A DNA stretch of 64,000 nt from Embleya scabrispora (GCF_002024165.1 NZ_MWQN01000001.1:1178001-1242000), one strand, 5' to 3'. Shown: positions 17,965 to 26,834, counted from the first letter of the stretch. Made by a program: numbers and translations. The notes: generated from the letters alone by a model not told the origin.

Positions 17965-18504
17965 ATGAGTGAAAGCAGCGTTACCACCCCCCTGTTCGAG
18001 GTCGATTTCGAAACGCGCGTGGGGAAATCACCGGCGGCCGTCTACGCCGTGCTCAGCGACCTGCCGCGCTGCCGCGAGTGGAGCGAGGAGTGCACCGGCG
18101 GGGAATGGGTCGAGGGCGCGCCGGGGGCGGTCGGTTCGGTCTTCCGCGGCGAGAACTTCCGTCGTACGGACGTGGTTTCGTGGGCTCCGGTGGTCCGCGG
18201 CGTCTGGCACACGCACGCCGAGGTGGTGGCCGCCGAACCCGGGCGCCGCTTCCGCTGGGCGATGCGGACCAACGACGGACGGGCCCAGGACAGCGTCTGG
18301 GGATTCGACATCGCCCCGGCCCCGGGCGGATCCACACTCGTGCACACCTTCCGGATGGGCACCGCCACGGAGGGAATCCGGGGCATCACCGCCGAGATGA
18401 CCGAGGACGAGAAGAAGAGATTCTTCGCCGAATGGGGAGCGAAGCTCGAAAAGGACATGGCGGCCACCGTGGCGCGGCTCAAAAAGGTCATCGAGGCCGA
18501 CTGA
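17965..18504 (+). CDS. SRPBCC (START/polyketide cyclase-like) protein
   Basis: 179 aa with the helix-grip pattern: an N-terminal strand VDFETRVGKSPAAVYAVLSDL, CREWSE, a central GSVFRGENF strand and a C-terminal amphipathic helix rich in Lys and Glu. The family includes aromatase/cyclases and ligand-binding proteins. Two in-frame ATGs exist (17953 and 17965); the second fits the sequence better. It lies between the KAS III and AMP-ligase genes in the same direction. Confidence 0.7.
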   Translation: MSESSVTTPLFEVDFETRVGKSPAAVYAVLSDLPRCREWSEECTGGEWVEGAPGAVGSVFRGENFRRTDVVSWAPVVRGVWHTHAEVVAAEPGRRFRWAMRTNDGRAQDSVWGFDIAPAPGGSTLVHTFRMGTATEGIRGITAEMTEDEKKRFFAEWGAKLEKDMAATVARLKKVIEAD

Positions 18505-18557
18505 GCGCACCTCGACCGGCCGACGCCGAAATGACACAGGTGAATCGAGAATGACAC

Positions 18558-20144
18558 ATGCTTCTGCAGCGCATAGGTAATCGCGGCATACGCCTGGGCA
18601 CGCTGTTCGACCGGGCCGCCGCCAAGTACCCGTCGAACGTCCTGATGCTCGACCACGACTTGGACATCGCCCCGGAACGCGGCCGCAGCATGACGATCGC
18701 GGACGCCGCCGAACTGGTGAGCGACCTCGGCACCCGGTTGTGGCGCGCGCGGGTACGGCCCGGCGACCACGTGGTGGTGTACAAGAGCAACGCGTTCGAC
18801 ATCACCCTGCTGGCCGTCGCGGCCGCGCGGATCGGTGCCGTGCCGGTGCTGCTGTCCCCGTACCTGGACGGCGAGACGGTGACCGCGCTGCTCGACCGGG
18901 TCGAGCGGCCGGTGCTGATCACCGACGTCGCCAAGCTCGAATCCGCGCTCCCCGACTCGGTGTTCACCCACGCCGACCGGGTCCTGCTGGCCGCGGGCGA
19001 ACACCCGCGCGCGACGAGCCTGGCCGAGCCGGCCGCGGCCCCGCACGTCCCGGCGCTGTGGATGCCGCCGGAGCACCCGACGCTGGTGACGCACACCTCG
19101 GGCACCACCGGAATCCCGAAGCTGGCCGTGCACACCGGCTACAGCCTGGAGGCCCGCTACCGGCCGCAGGCGCTGGCGACGACGCTGATGCGCCGGCGCG
19201 AAACGGTGGCCATGCACGTCTCGTTCGTGCACTCGAGGCTGTTCACCGCGCTGGCCATCTCGCTGCTTCGCGGCTTCCCGGTGGCGGTGCTGGCGAATCC
19301 GGACCCCGAGCACGCCGCGGCCTTGTTCGCGCGCTGGCGGCCGGCCGTACTGGAGGCGCACCCGAACACCTACCTCAGCTGGGAACCGCTCGCGGACGAC
19401 CCGCGCGCGCCGCTGTCCAACGTCAAGTTCTTCAGCAGCACCTTCGACGCGCTGCACCCGCGCACGGTGCGCACCCTGATCGGCGCGTCCCGGCGCCGCG
19501 CGCCGAGGTTCGGGCAGATCTACGGACAGAGCGAGGTCGGCCCGAGCGTGGCGCGCTCCTACGGCCGCAACCGCTCGCCGGAAGCCGACGGACGGTGCGT
19601 GGGCATCCCCTTCCCCGGGATGACGGGGGTGCGGGTGATCAGCCGGGACGGCAATCCGCCCTCGCCGACCTCGCCCGGGTTCATCGAGATCAGCAGCGAC
19701 GGTCGTATCCGCACCTACCTGGGCGAGCAGGAGCGGTTCCACAAGCAGGCCGACCGGGAGTGGTGGCGGATGGGCGACCTCGGCTACCGCACCCGGTGGG
19801 GTTGTCTGCACCTGATGGACCGGGAGGTGGACGAGATCCCCGGCTTCGGCAGCACGCTGGACGTGGAGGACCGACTGTTCACCCGGCTCGACGAGTTGGC
19901 CGAGGTGGTCATCGTGCCGATGCCGCAGGGCCCGCCCCGACCGGTGGTGTGCACCAAGGACGACCGGCCGTTGGACCACGCCGCCTGGCGGGCCGCGGTG
20001 GTCGATCTGCCCCCGATGGCCGAGCCGACGCAGTGGCGCAGGGCAGACCTGCCGCAGACGGCCACCACCAAGATCAAGCGCCTGGAGCTGATCCGACTGC
20101 TCGACGGCGCCTCCGGCGGGTCGCAGGTCGGGGAACCGGCGTGA
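18558..20144 (+). CDS. AMP-forming acyl-CoA synthetase family ligase; candidate diazotase (CreM/AvaA6-like) or aryl-acid activator
   Basis: 528 aa ANL-superfamily adenylating enzyme. Motifs: P-loop THTSGTTGIPK (178-188), YGQSE (322-326), GDLGYR (406-411) and the C-terminal catalytic-lysine segment TTKIKRLEL. The usual hinge motif is present but divergent (DREVDEIPGFGS). ANL ligases usually activate carboxylates as acyl-AMP or acyl-CoA. In cremeomycin and avenalumic-acid diazo clusters, a member of this same family joins nitrous acid to an aromatic amine using ATP. This is the only ANL gene in a window that also has a CreE/CreD-like pair, so either role is open. Its stop overlaps the start of the flavin hydroxylase (GTGA). 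Confidence 0.75.
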   Translation: MLLQRIGNRGIRLGTLFDRAAAKYPSNVLMLDHDLDIAPERGRSMTIADAAELVSDLGTRLWRARVRPGDHVVVYKSNAFDITLLAVAAARIGAVPVLLSPYLDGETVTALLDRVERPVLITDVAKLESALPDSVFTHADRVLLAAGEHPRATSLAEPAAAPHVPALWMPPEHPTLVTHTSGTTGIPKLAVHTGYSLEARYRPQALATTLMRRRETVAMHVSFVHSRLFTALAISLLRGFPVAVLANPDPEHAAALFARWRPAVLEAHPNTYLSWEPLADDPRAPLSNVKFFSSTFDALHPRTVRTLIGASRRRAPRFGQIYGQSEVGPSVARSYGRNRSPEADGRCVGIPFPGMTGVRVISRDGNPPSPTSPGFIEISSDGRIRTYLGEQERFHKQADREWWRMGDLGYRTRWGCLHLMDREVDEIPGFGSTLDVEDRLFTRLDELAEVVIVPMPQGPPRPVVCTKDDRPLDHAAWRAAVVDLPPMAEPTQWRRADLPQTATTKIKRLELIRLLDGASGGSQVGEPA

Positions 20145-21613
20145 GTACCATCGCCGTCGCCGGCGGCGGCATCGGCGGCCTCGCCTCGGCGCTCGCCCTG
20201 GCCGCCCGCGGCCACGACGTCGTGGTGTGCGAACGCAGCCCCGAATTCGTCGAGTTGGGCGCCGGCATCCAGCTCGCCCCCAACGGGATGCACGCGCTCG
20301 ACCGCCTCGGTCTGGCCGAAGCGGTCGGCCGGATCGCCGTCCCCGTGGGCGAACTGCGCTTCATGGACGGGGTCACCGGGGAACACGTGGTGGCCATGCC
20401 GCTGGATCGGCGCTACCGCGACCGCTTCCGCAACGCCTACGTGGTGGTGCACCGGGGCGAGTTGTACCGGCTGCTGCTCGACGCCTGCCGAAGCCGCGCG
20501 GGGATCGAACTGCGGGCCTCGCACCCGGTGGTCGGCTACGCGCACGAGGCGGACGCGGTACGGGTGTTGCTCGCCGACGGGGCGAGCCTGGGCGCCGATG
20601 CGCTGATCGGCGCCGACGGGCTGCACTCCGCGATCCGCGCGCAGTTGGTCGGCGACGGCGCGCCGCGCGACGCCGGCATCACCGTGTACCGCTCGATCGT
20701 GCCGATGGAGCGGGTGCCGACCGAACTGCGGCACATGTCGGTGACGTGGTGGGCCGGGCCGGGGCGGCACTTCGTGCACTGTCCGATCGCCGGCGGCCGC
20801 TTTCTCAATCTGGCGCCCAGCGCGGAGAACGCGCCCGCCGAGACCTTCTCGGGGGTTTCGGTGCCGGCGTCCGAGGTGCTCGGCGAGTTCGGCGCGCTCT
20901 GCGAGAGCGCACGGCGGCTGCTCGAACTGGGCGCCGACTGGAAGGCGTGGGTACTGGTCGACCGGGAACCCGTGGACGGTTGGACGGACGGACGGGTCGC
21001 CCTGCTCGGCGACGCGGCCCACCCGATGCTCCACTACGCGGCCCAGGGCGCCTGTATGGCCCTCGAGGACGCTGTGGTCCTGGGCGACCTGTTGGACTGC
21101 CCCGCGGGGTGGTTCGCGGCCCGCCTGGGCCGATACAACGCCGTCCGCCGCGAGCGCACCGCGCGGGTGCATCGGCTGGCCCGGGACAGCATCGCGCTGT
21201 GGCACGCCGAGGACGCGGCGGCCGAGGCCCGCAACAAGACGCTGTCCGCGATGTCGCCGGCCGAGTTGTACGACTTCGTCGCCTGGCTGCACGGCACCCG
21301 GGAGTTCGCCGGCTCGCCGTCCGTCACTCCGGCGATCCAGGACCCCGCGGAAAACTCGGCCTACACCCTCGGCGGCCGGCTGGACCCGACCGAGACGCCG
21401 AACCCGAGGACACCGTCCCGGTCGCCCCGAAGCGCGGCCGCCGGCTCACCCGCGTCCGCACGAAGTGCCGGTACGTACACCCTCGGCGGGTGGCTCGAAC
21501 CGGCCGAGGACCCGCAACCGGTCACGCCGCCCCGGTCGCCCCGGAATCCGGCCGCCGGCCCGCTCGCGTCCCCGCGAAGCACGGGCACGAAGGAGTCGCC
21601 GAAGACCCTGTGA
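20141..21613 (+). CDS. FAD-dependent aromatic hydroxylase (salicylate / 3-hydroxybenzoate hydroxylase type) with a repeated C-terminal tail
   Basis: 490 aa. The first ~395 residues form a normal group A flavin monooxygenase: GGGIGGLASALALA at the N-terminus, GADGLHSAIR in the middle and LLGDAAHPMLHYAAQGA near 290. Group A enzymes hydroxylate phenols and can decarboxylate salicylate-type acids while hydroxylating. The last ~95 residues are a Pro/Ser/Arg-rich tail made of two similar 38-residue units, each starting near TLGG. The GTG start overlaps the ligase stop. It could oxidise the aminophenol ring in the cluster's product. Confidence 0.85.
   Translation: MSTIAVAGGGIGGLASALALAARGHDVVVCERSPEFVELGAGIQLAPNGMHALDRLGLAEAVGRIAVPVGELRFMDGVTGEHVVAMPLDRRYRDRFRNAYVVVHRGELYRLLLDACRSRAGIELRASHPVVGYAHEADAVRVLLADGASLGADALIGADGLHSAIRAQLVGDGAPRDAGITVYRSIVPMERVPTELRHMSVTWWAGPGRHFVHCPIAGGRFLNLAPSAENAPAETFSGVSVPASEVLGEFGALCESARRLLELGADWKAWVLVDREPVDGWTDGRVALLGDAAHPMLHYAAQGACMALEDAVVLGDLLDCPAGWFAARLGRYNAVRRERTARVHRLARDSIALWHAEDAAAEARNKTLSAMSPAELYDFVAWLHGTREFAGSPSVTPAIQDPAENSAYTLGGRLDPTETPNPRTPSRSPRSAAAGSPASARSAGTYTLGGWLEPAEDPQPVTPPRSPRNPAAGPLASPRSTGTKESPKTL
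21362..21589 (+). repeat. 114-bp in-frame tandem duplication in the flavin hydroxylase tail
   Basis: The word TACACCCTCGGCGG occurs at 21362 and again at 21476, exactly 114 bp (38 codons) apart, and the sequence after each word stays similar through a Pro/Arg/Ser-rich stretch. It is a diverged tandem repeat that keeps the reading frame. Confidence 0.7.
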
Positions 21614-21693
21614 ACCGTGTGACGTCGGCCGATCCGTCCTCGGCCGCGGCCGTGCCCGGCGCCGGCGGGCCGGGGAGCCGCCGAGCGCACGGG

Positions 21694-22803
21694 TCAGGCC
21701 GAGACGCGCTTTTGTGAGGGATACACGTAGGGCGCCTTGCTCCGTCGTTGGGCCAACTGCGCGCGCCCCGCGCCGGCGGCCAGGAGTCGCTTGGGTCCGA
21801 CGGCCCACGGCGGATCCGTTTCCGCCCCGGACGCGTCGAACAGCGCGGCGGCCTTCGCCGACAACCGTCTACAGGCCGCCTCGTCGCCCAACTGGGCGTG
21901 CGCGCGCGCCTCGTGCGAGGCCAACAACGAGCGCAGCACGGTCGGCGCCGAGGCATCCGCACCGGCGTCGGCGAGCCGGATCAGCCGCAGCGCGTCCAGG
22001 CCGTTGCCGCCGCGCATCAGGTGGTAGCTCAGACAGGACAGGATGTACGCGCCCAGGTTCGGGTCGCCCGCGAGGCTGGACGCACGCAGGCCGGCCAGCA
22101 GGTATTGCTGGCCCTGCGCCCGCTTGCCGTGATCCGCGGCCAACCACCCCGCGAGTTGGGCCAGTTCGGCGATGGCCCCGTACAGCCGCCTGGCGGTCGG
22201 TGCGTCGAAGGACGCGTTTGTGGTCAGGTGTCGGGCCCAACGCAGCTCGTGCACCACCCAGTTCAGCACGAGGGCGCAGTTCTGCGCGTCGCCGAGGCGG
22301 CGCAGCCGGGCGATCCGGCCGAAGAGCATGTCGATCATCTCGGGATCCAGCTCGGCGCCCTCCGTCCGGGCGGAAGCCGGTCTGCTCTCGGCGGTCAGCC
22401 AGTCCACGGCGAGCAGGACCAGGCCCGAGCCGGGCACCAGGAAGGGCGCCTGCAGTTGTTCCTCGTCGTCCTGCTCGACGAGCGGACGGAGGATGCGGTC
22501 GACGTGCTCCTCGGACCACGGTGGGCTCAGGCGGAGGTCGCTGTCGTTTCCCGTCGATTCCGCCTCGGGAAAACGCTGCGGCCAGATATGGCGGATTTCG
22601 ACCACTCGGCCGAGACTCTCCGATAAAATGGTTGCCACGAAGCCGGGTACCCGCCCCCGCGGATATGCTCCCTTGATCCAACCGTACGGCGCCTTGAGAC
22701 TGACGGTGCCATCCCCGTACCGTCGATTGATTTCTCGGGCCAAACGCTCCGGAGTCCATTGCAGGATTTCCAGAGATATTGCGAGTCGAGAGTCTTTCCC
22801 CAT
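21694..22803 (-). CDS. Regulator with N-terminal HTH-like domain and C-terminal TPR-like helices
   Basis: 369 aa. The N-terminus (LAISLEILQWTPERLAREIN, then a Gly-rich turn and YGWIKGAYPRG) fits a helix-turn-helix of the kind found in streptomycete TPR regulators such as NsdA. The rest (about 170-350) is all-helical with repeated Leu/Ala patterns. The ATG at 22803 has GGGGGAG 8 bp upstream. It is convergent with the flavin hydroxylase and lies at the inner edge of the right inverted repeat, next to a clear palindrome in its own promoter region. A cluster-linked control role is likely; the family assignment is moderate. Confidence 0.6.
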   Translation of the reverse strand: MGKDSRLAISLEILQWTPERLAREINRRYGDGTVSLKAPYGWIKGAYPRGRVPGFVATILSESLGRVVEIRHIWPQRFPEAESTGNDSDLRLSPPWSEEHVDRILRPLVEQDDEEQLQAPFLVPGSGLVLLAVDWLTAESRPASARTEGAELDPEMIDMLFGRIARLRRLGDAQNCALVLNWVVHELRWARHLTTNASFDAPTARRLYGAIAELAQLAGWLAADHGKRAQGQQYLLAGLRASSLAGDPNLGAYILSCLSYHLMRGGNGLDALRLIRLADAGADASAPTVLRSLLASHEARAHAQLGDEAACRRLSAKAAALFDASGAETDPPWAVGPKRLLAAGAGRAQLAQRRSKAPYVYPSQKRVSA

Positions 22804-22880
22804 CGGTGCATCTCCCCCTTGAAACGCTCCTTTGAGTGTGCGGCCGGATGCCGCCATGATATGGATCAAGATTGTCACAT

Positions 22881-22902
22881 CTGTGGCATCAAAACGCCAC
22901 AG
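22881..22902. promoter_or_regulatory. Perfect palindrome upstream of the TPR regulator
   Basis: CTGTGGC, 8-nt spacer (ATCAAAAC), GCCACAG: a 7-bp perfect inverted repeat in an AT-richer patch about 80 bp upstream of the regulator's start codon. Position and symmetry suggest an operator, possibly autoregulatory. Confidence 0.45.
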
Positions 22903-23323
22903 CGTGCTTCCGTGTCTTATATGGTTCGGCCGGCGGGCCGGGGGCCGGCGGGGGACCGCGTCCCCTGCGGAGAGTCGCGAAGAGCGGGTGGCCCGGCCTG
23001 TGCCGCAGGTGCCGGGACCCGCCGCAGAGGGCTGTCCGGGTGGGGCCCGCGCCCATTCTCCCGGGCTCCGCCAACCCTCCTGACCTGCACGGAAGTCGGC
23101 TGATCGAGGGTTGGTACGCGGCAGGCCGGAGCGTTCCACCGAGGCCGACGGCGCGCTTCCCGAACGTCACCCAGCGGGGCCGGCGAGGGGGTGTCGAGGG
23201 GGCCGCCGGCTCATTCTCGCTCTGAGATGAACGGCCGGATCCCGCCGGTCCGGATCCGCGTGCCCCGGTCCGGCCGGCGACCGGAACGGCCGCCTGGCGC
23301 CGCGCGATTCCCTCGCGCGCATG
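22903..23323. other. Gene-free gap between the regulator promoter and the right transposase remnant
   Basis: About 420 bp of very GC-rich sequence. Open frames here are long only because stop codons are rare. No ribosome site with a plausible protein was seen. Confidence 0.4.
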
Positions 23324-23607
23324 CGGGTGGTCGAGCACCGCCCGCCGCAGCCGCGGCCACACCCCCGCGTTCGTCCACACCGTGAACCGACGATGCGCCG
23401 TCGGCGACGCCACCCCGAAACACGCCGGCAACTGCCGCCACGCACACCCGCTGGTCAGCACGAACACCACCGCCGTGAACACCGCACGCTCCTCCACCGG
23501 CGCCCGACCACCCCCCTGCCGCCGCACCCCGAAACCCGGCAACAACGGAACCACCAACTCCCACAGACGATCCGACACCAACCGCCCCGACAGCGCATCA
23601 CCCACCA
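23324..23607 (-). mobile_element. Truncated IS5-type transposase fragment, right copy of the 284-bp inverted pair
   Basis: Same 284 bp as 14351-14634 but in the opposite orientation, and apparently identical base for base. It encodes the same N-terminal transposase segment and stops at the same point, after the Leu-Asp-His-Pro codons. Together the two copies enclose about 8.7 kb holding the NAT-to-regulator block. Confidence 0.8.
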
Positions 23608-23740
23608 CGACGGGCGGGCGCACCACCGGACAGGTGACCCCATATGAGACGGAAGCCTGCCACTGCGGACGCAACGCGGCCCGCTCGGAGACACTTTGGG
23701 ATCCGGGGGTGATTTTCGGAGACGATGTCACATATAGGTA

Positions 23741-23777
23741 GATGACGGCACCATCCATTTCGGATGGTGCCGTCATC
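23741..23777 (-). terminator. Perfect 16-bp hairpin downstream of the NmrA-like gene
   Basis: GATGACGGCACCATCC, loop ATTTC, then the exact complement. It lies 27 bp past the stop of the NmrA-like gene (minus strand) and works on either strand, separating the third cluster block from the transposase remnant. Confidence 0.8.
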
Positions 23778-23803
23778 TCCCGTCTACGGGCCTGCTCCCG
23801 TGG

Positions 23804-24532
23804 CTACTTGCTGCCCCAGGACCCGATCCGCATAACTTCCTTCACGAGCACGTCACGAAAGGTCGGGACACCCTTCGTGGTGAACACCGCGGTGACCGTT
23901 CGGACATGCTCGTTCTCGGTCACCTCGCGCAGGAGGGAATGCGCCAGATCGATGCGCGAGGTATACAGACCCGGCGTCTCCGGTGCGGCGAAGTGGTATT
24001 CGGTGAGCGTGTCCGTGTTGTAGAGCGCCGACGGCCGGATGATCGTCCAGTCCAGGTCGGTCGCGCGCACGATCTGCTCCATGCGAAGCATGTCCGCGTA
24101 GAGCGTGCGACCGATCCTGGTCAGCGTCGGGTAGATCATGCGCCGATAGAGGAAGGACTCCTGGAGCGGCTTTTCCCCGGCCGAGGGGGGAGAGCTGACC
24201 GCAAGCAGTCGAGAACTCACACAGGCCAACCGCTTGACGCCGTGCGCGGACATCGCGTCGGTGATATTGGTGAGCCCCCGGGAAAGCACCGTGACGGGCT
24301 CCCGCCCATAGGGTATTCCCAGGATGGAAATGATCGCGTCCTGCCCGATCACCGCCTGCTCGACCGCGTCCTTGTCGAATACGTCCGCGCCGACCGTCCG
24401 CAGCAGTGGGTCGCTCAGCGGAAAACTGTCGGGCCGGCGGACGACGGCGGTCAGCTCGTGACCATCGGCGATCGCCAGTTCGGAGAGGCGCCGTCCGGTC
24501 GAACTATTCGCTCCGAATACAGCGATCTTCAT
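23804..24532 (-). CDS. NmrA-like / atypical SDR NAD(P)-binding reductase
   Basis: 242 aa. Rossmann start MKIAVFGANSSTGRRLSELA (GxxxxxG type), AVVRRPD after strand 2, a VGADVFDKDAVEQA segment and IIRPSALYN near 190, as in NAD(P)H-binding extended/atypical SDRs. The catalytic Tyr-x-x-x-Lys is not obvious, so it may be a redox sensor or a reductase with a divergent site. It is the last gene of the minus-strand unit that starts with the MFS exporter or the oxygenases. Confidence 0.75.
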   Translation of the reverse strand: MKIAVFGANSSTGRRLSELAIADGHELTAVVRRPDSFPLSDPLLRTVGADVFDKDAVEQAVIGQDAIISILGIPYGREPVTVLSRGLTNITDAMSAHGVKRLACVSSRLLAVSSPPSAGEKPLQESFLYRRMIYPTLTRIGRTLYADMLRMEQIVRATDLDWTIIRPSALYNTDTLTEYHFAAPETPGLYTSRIDLAHSLLREVTENEHVRTVTAVFTTKGVPTFRDVLVKEVMRIGSWGSK

Positions 24533-24602
24533 AGGCTTTTTCCCATCTCGGCGGGGTGAACGCGGCTCCGAATTTTGTGGATTTCCGGCTGCTGCCGGCG
24601 GA

Positions 24603-25367
24603 CTACGGCTTGGTGGCCGTGAAGAGACCGAACGGCGGGTTCGCCACGAAGTCCGCCCAGTAGCCCTTCGTCGATACGCCCGCGACGTGTCCCGGGGCCA
24701 GATTCGGCCGGCGCCGGATGTCGACCAGCCCGGCCCGGGCCATGGCCTCCTCGGTGATACCGGCGGGCCAGAAGAACCCGTCGAAACCGACCGGCGGTTC
24801 GACATCCATTTGGATGTGGATGACCTGGAGGTCCCCGTGCTTTTCCTTCGGGGTGATGGACAGGCCGTAGCGCGGGTAGACCGACATCTTCTCGATGTCG
24901 ATGTCCGGGTTGGAGCACAGCGCCACCATGGTGCCGCCGGACTTGAGGTTCCGGGTGCAGCGCAGAACCATCTCGTAGTACTCCTCGACGTCCTTGGCGT
25001 GCACGAACGCCCAGATCGGCGCGACGACGTCGAACTCACCGAGCACGGGCAGCCGCGCGGCGTCCCAGACGTCGAACGTGATGCCCAGCGGGTCCTTCTC
25101 CTCGACCTCCCGGGCGCAGTCGATCATGCTCTTCTCGATGTCCACACCGACTACGTGCTCGGCGCCCAGACGCTTGAACAGGCGCGAGTAGTAGCCGGTG
25201 CCACAGGCCACGTCCAGCACCGACTTCCCGGTCAGATCGGGAAGGCCCCCGAGCAGTGTCTCCCGTTCGACGAAGGCGTAGGGAAGGTTCTTCACGCTGT
25301 CGTACTGGGTGCTCGAGGCCTGGTACTGCTCGCTGATCCTGTCGAGGTGGACGGTCTTCTGCATCAT
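24603..25367 (-). CDS. Class I SAM-dependent methyltransferase
   Basis: 254 aa. SAM motif I is VLDVACGTGYYSRL (50-63), followed by VVGVDIEKSMI (motif II) and FDVWDAARLPVLGEFDVVAPIWAFVH. The start is the first of two adjacent ATGs (25367/25364) preceded by AAAGG; the in-frame extension upstream lacks family sequence. Flanked by a reductase and two 2OG oxygenases, it is most likely an O- or N-methyltransferase acting on the cluster's aromatic intermediate. Confidence 0.85.
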   Translation of the reverse strand: MMQKTVHLDRISEQYQASSTQYDSVKNLPYAFVERETLLGGLPDLTGKSVLDVACGTGYYSRLFKRLGAEHVVGVDIEKSMIDCAREVEEKDPLGITFDVWDAARLPVLGEFDVVAPIWAFVHAKDVEEYYEMVLRCTRNLKSGGTMVALCSNPDIDIEKMSVYPRYGLSITPKEKHGDLQVIHIQMDVEPPVGFDGFFWPAGITEEAMARAGLVDIRRRPNLAPGHVAGVSTKGYWADFVANPPFGLFTATKP

Positions 25368-25458
25368 CCCTGACCTTTCTGGGGAACAGCACGGTTCTGG
25401 AAAACAGCACGGTGAACCGACCGGAGTCGGGCTTGCGACCTCCATGGCGCGGAGGGCA

Positions 25459-26454
25459 TCAGGAGAAAATCTTCTGGACCTTCCGGGACACCCATTCGCT
25501 CACCGTCACGGTGTCGAAACGATCCACCGCGGACGATTCGGAGAACGGCTGCATGGGCTCGATCGAGGCGTCGTAGTTGGGCAGGTAGAAATACGGCATG
25601 GTCAAGCGGGAAGTGGTGTCCCCGCGCTCCGGATTGACGACCCGGTGCATCGTCGAAACCCAGCGGCCACCGGTCCACAGGGCCATCAGGTCGCCGAGGT
25701 TCACCACGAAACTCCCCGGAATGGCGGAGACATCGCGCCATTCGGTGCCCTGGAGCACTTGGAGTCCCTTGCGGTCGTCCTCCATGTGCAGGACGGTGAC
25801 GCTGCCGAAGTCGGTGTGCGGACCCCGGCGCAATTGTCCCGGCAGCGGCGGCTCGATTTGCGGCGGGTAGTAGTTGACCGCGACCGACGAACCGTGGTGG
25901 TCGTGCTTGTCCTCGAAGAAGTCCTCGTCCAATTCCAGGGCCAGGGCCATCAGTCGCATGAGATCCGCGCACAGATCCCCGACCACCCGCATGTATTCCT
26001 GCCAGGTGGACCGGAAGTCCGGCGGGTTCTCCGGCCAGATGTTCTTGTGCGTCCAACTCGCCCACTCGTCGCCGAGTTGCCCGCGTTCCTGGTCGCTCAA
26101 CTCGCCGGTGACATGCGCGGCGAAGGTCTCGCACAGGTCCGGCGGCGTCTGCAGATCCAGGCTCCGGGCGAGGGTGCCGCCGGCGCGGCGATATCCGGAT
26201 ACCCCGGGGCGGTTCGCGATGAGGTCCTTCTCCTCCTCCGGGAGTTTGAAGAAGGAATTGGTTCGGTCGAACATGCGGTCGATGAGTTCTCGGGGCACCC
26301 CGTGACCCACGATGATGAAGAATCCGGAACTCGAACACGCATTGCCGATCGCCTTGGCGATGGCTGCCCGCCCGCGAGCCGTGTCCCTGGACGAAAGGTC
26401 GATGACCGGCACGAAACCGTCGGCCACGGTGACGGTCGACTCGTCACTACCCAC
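25459..26454 (-). CDS. 2-oxoglutarate/Fe(II) oxygenase, isopenicillin N synthase-like (copy 1)
   Basis: 331 aa. The N-terminal DIOX_N domain begins VPVIDLSSRD; the iron facial triad is His213-x-Asp215 (GPHTDFG) and His270 (TMHRVVNP), with the 2OG-binding Arg283 in SRLT. It should couple 2OG decarboxylation to hydroxylation, desaturation or ring chemistry. The start is GTG at 26454 with AGAGGAAG 6-7 bp upstream. It closely resembles the next gene upstream throughout, so the pair arose by duplication. The leader between them carries an unusual AGAG-rich repeat. Confidence 0.9.
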   Translation of the reverse strand: MGSDESTVTVADGFVPVIDLSSRDTARGRAAIAKAIGNACSSSGFFIIVGHGVPRELIDRMFDRTNSFFKLPEEEKDLIANRPGVSGYRRAGGTLARSLDLQTPPDLCETFAAHVTGELSDQERGQLGDEWASWTHKNIWPENPPDFRSTWQEYMRVVGDLCADLMRLMALALELDEDFFEDKHDHHGSSVAVNYYPPQIEPPLPGQLRRGPHTDFGSVTVLHMEDDRKGLQVLQGTEWRDVSAIPGSFVVNLGDLMALWTGGRWVSTMHRVVNPERGDTTSRLTMPYFYLPNYDASIEPMQPFSESSAVDRFDTVTVSEWVSRKVQKIFS

Positions 26455-26461
26455 GGGATAC

Positions 26462-26560
26462 TTCCTCTCTGACTCTCTGACTCTCTGATGCTCTGACTCT
26501 CTGATGCTCTGGCGATGCTCTGACGCTCGGACTCTCCGACGCTCGAACTTCGATGACTCC
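26462..26560 (-). repeat. Degenerate AGAGAGTC/AGAGCATC tandem repeat in the leader of oxygenase copy 1
   Basis: On the minus strand, units of about 8-9 bp (CAGAGAGT, CAGAGCAT) repeat roughly ten times and run into the ribosome site AGAGGAAG of the oxygenase gene. The units are purine-rich and Shine-Dalgarno-like. Unit number can change by slippage, so it may affect translation. Confidence 0.65.
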
Positions 26561-26834
26561 GACGCCGTGAATCCCCGACGTTTCCGGGATGTTTCACCGC
26601 CGGCATTCCCGAACTCTCGGCCGCGACCGGCGCCACGCTTTGACACTAGGCGGGGTCGCCGGCGCCGGCCATGCCCGGCGGCGGAATCTGTCAACTCATC
26701 CGGAGGCGGCCGAATTTCGCGCTCGATTTCGCGAAAAGCCAACGACGGATGGCCGATCCGCGCGATGAACAACCCCCGCGAGGGAGCGGTTCATCGGCGG
26801 ATCGGCCGCTGGAAGGAAAGGCCCCTCCTATGCA

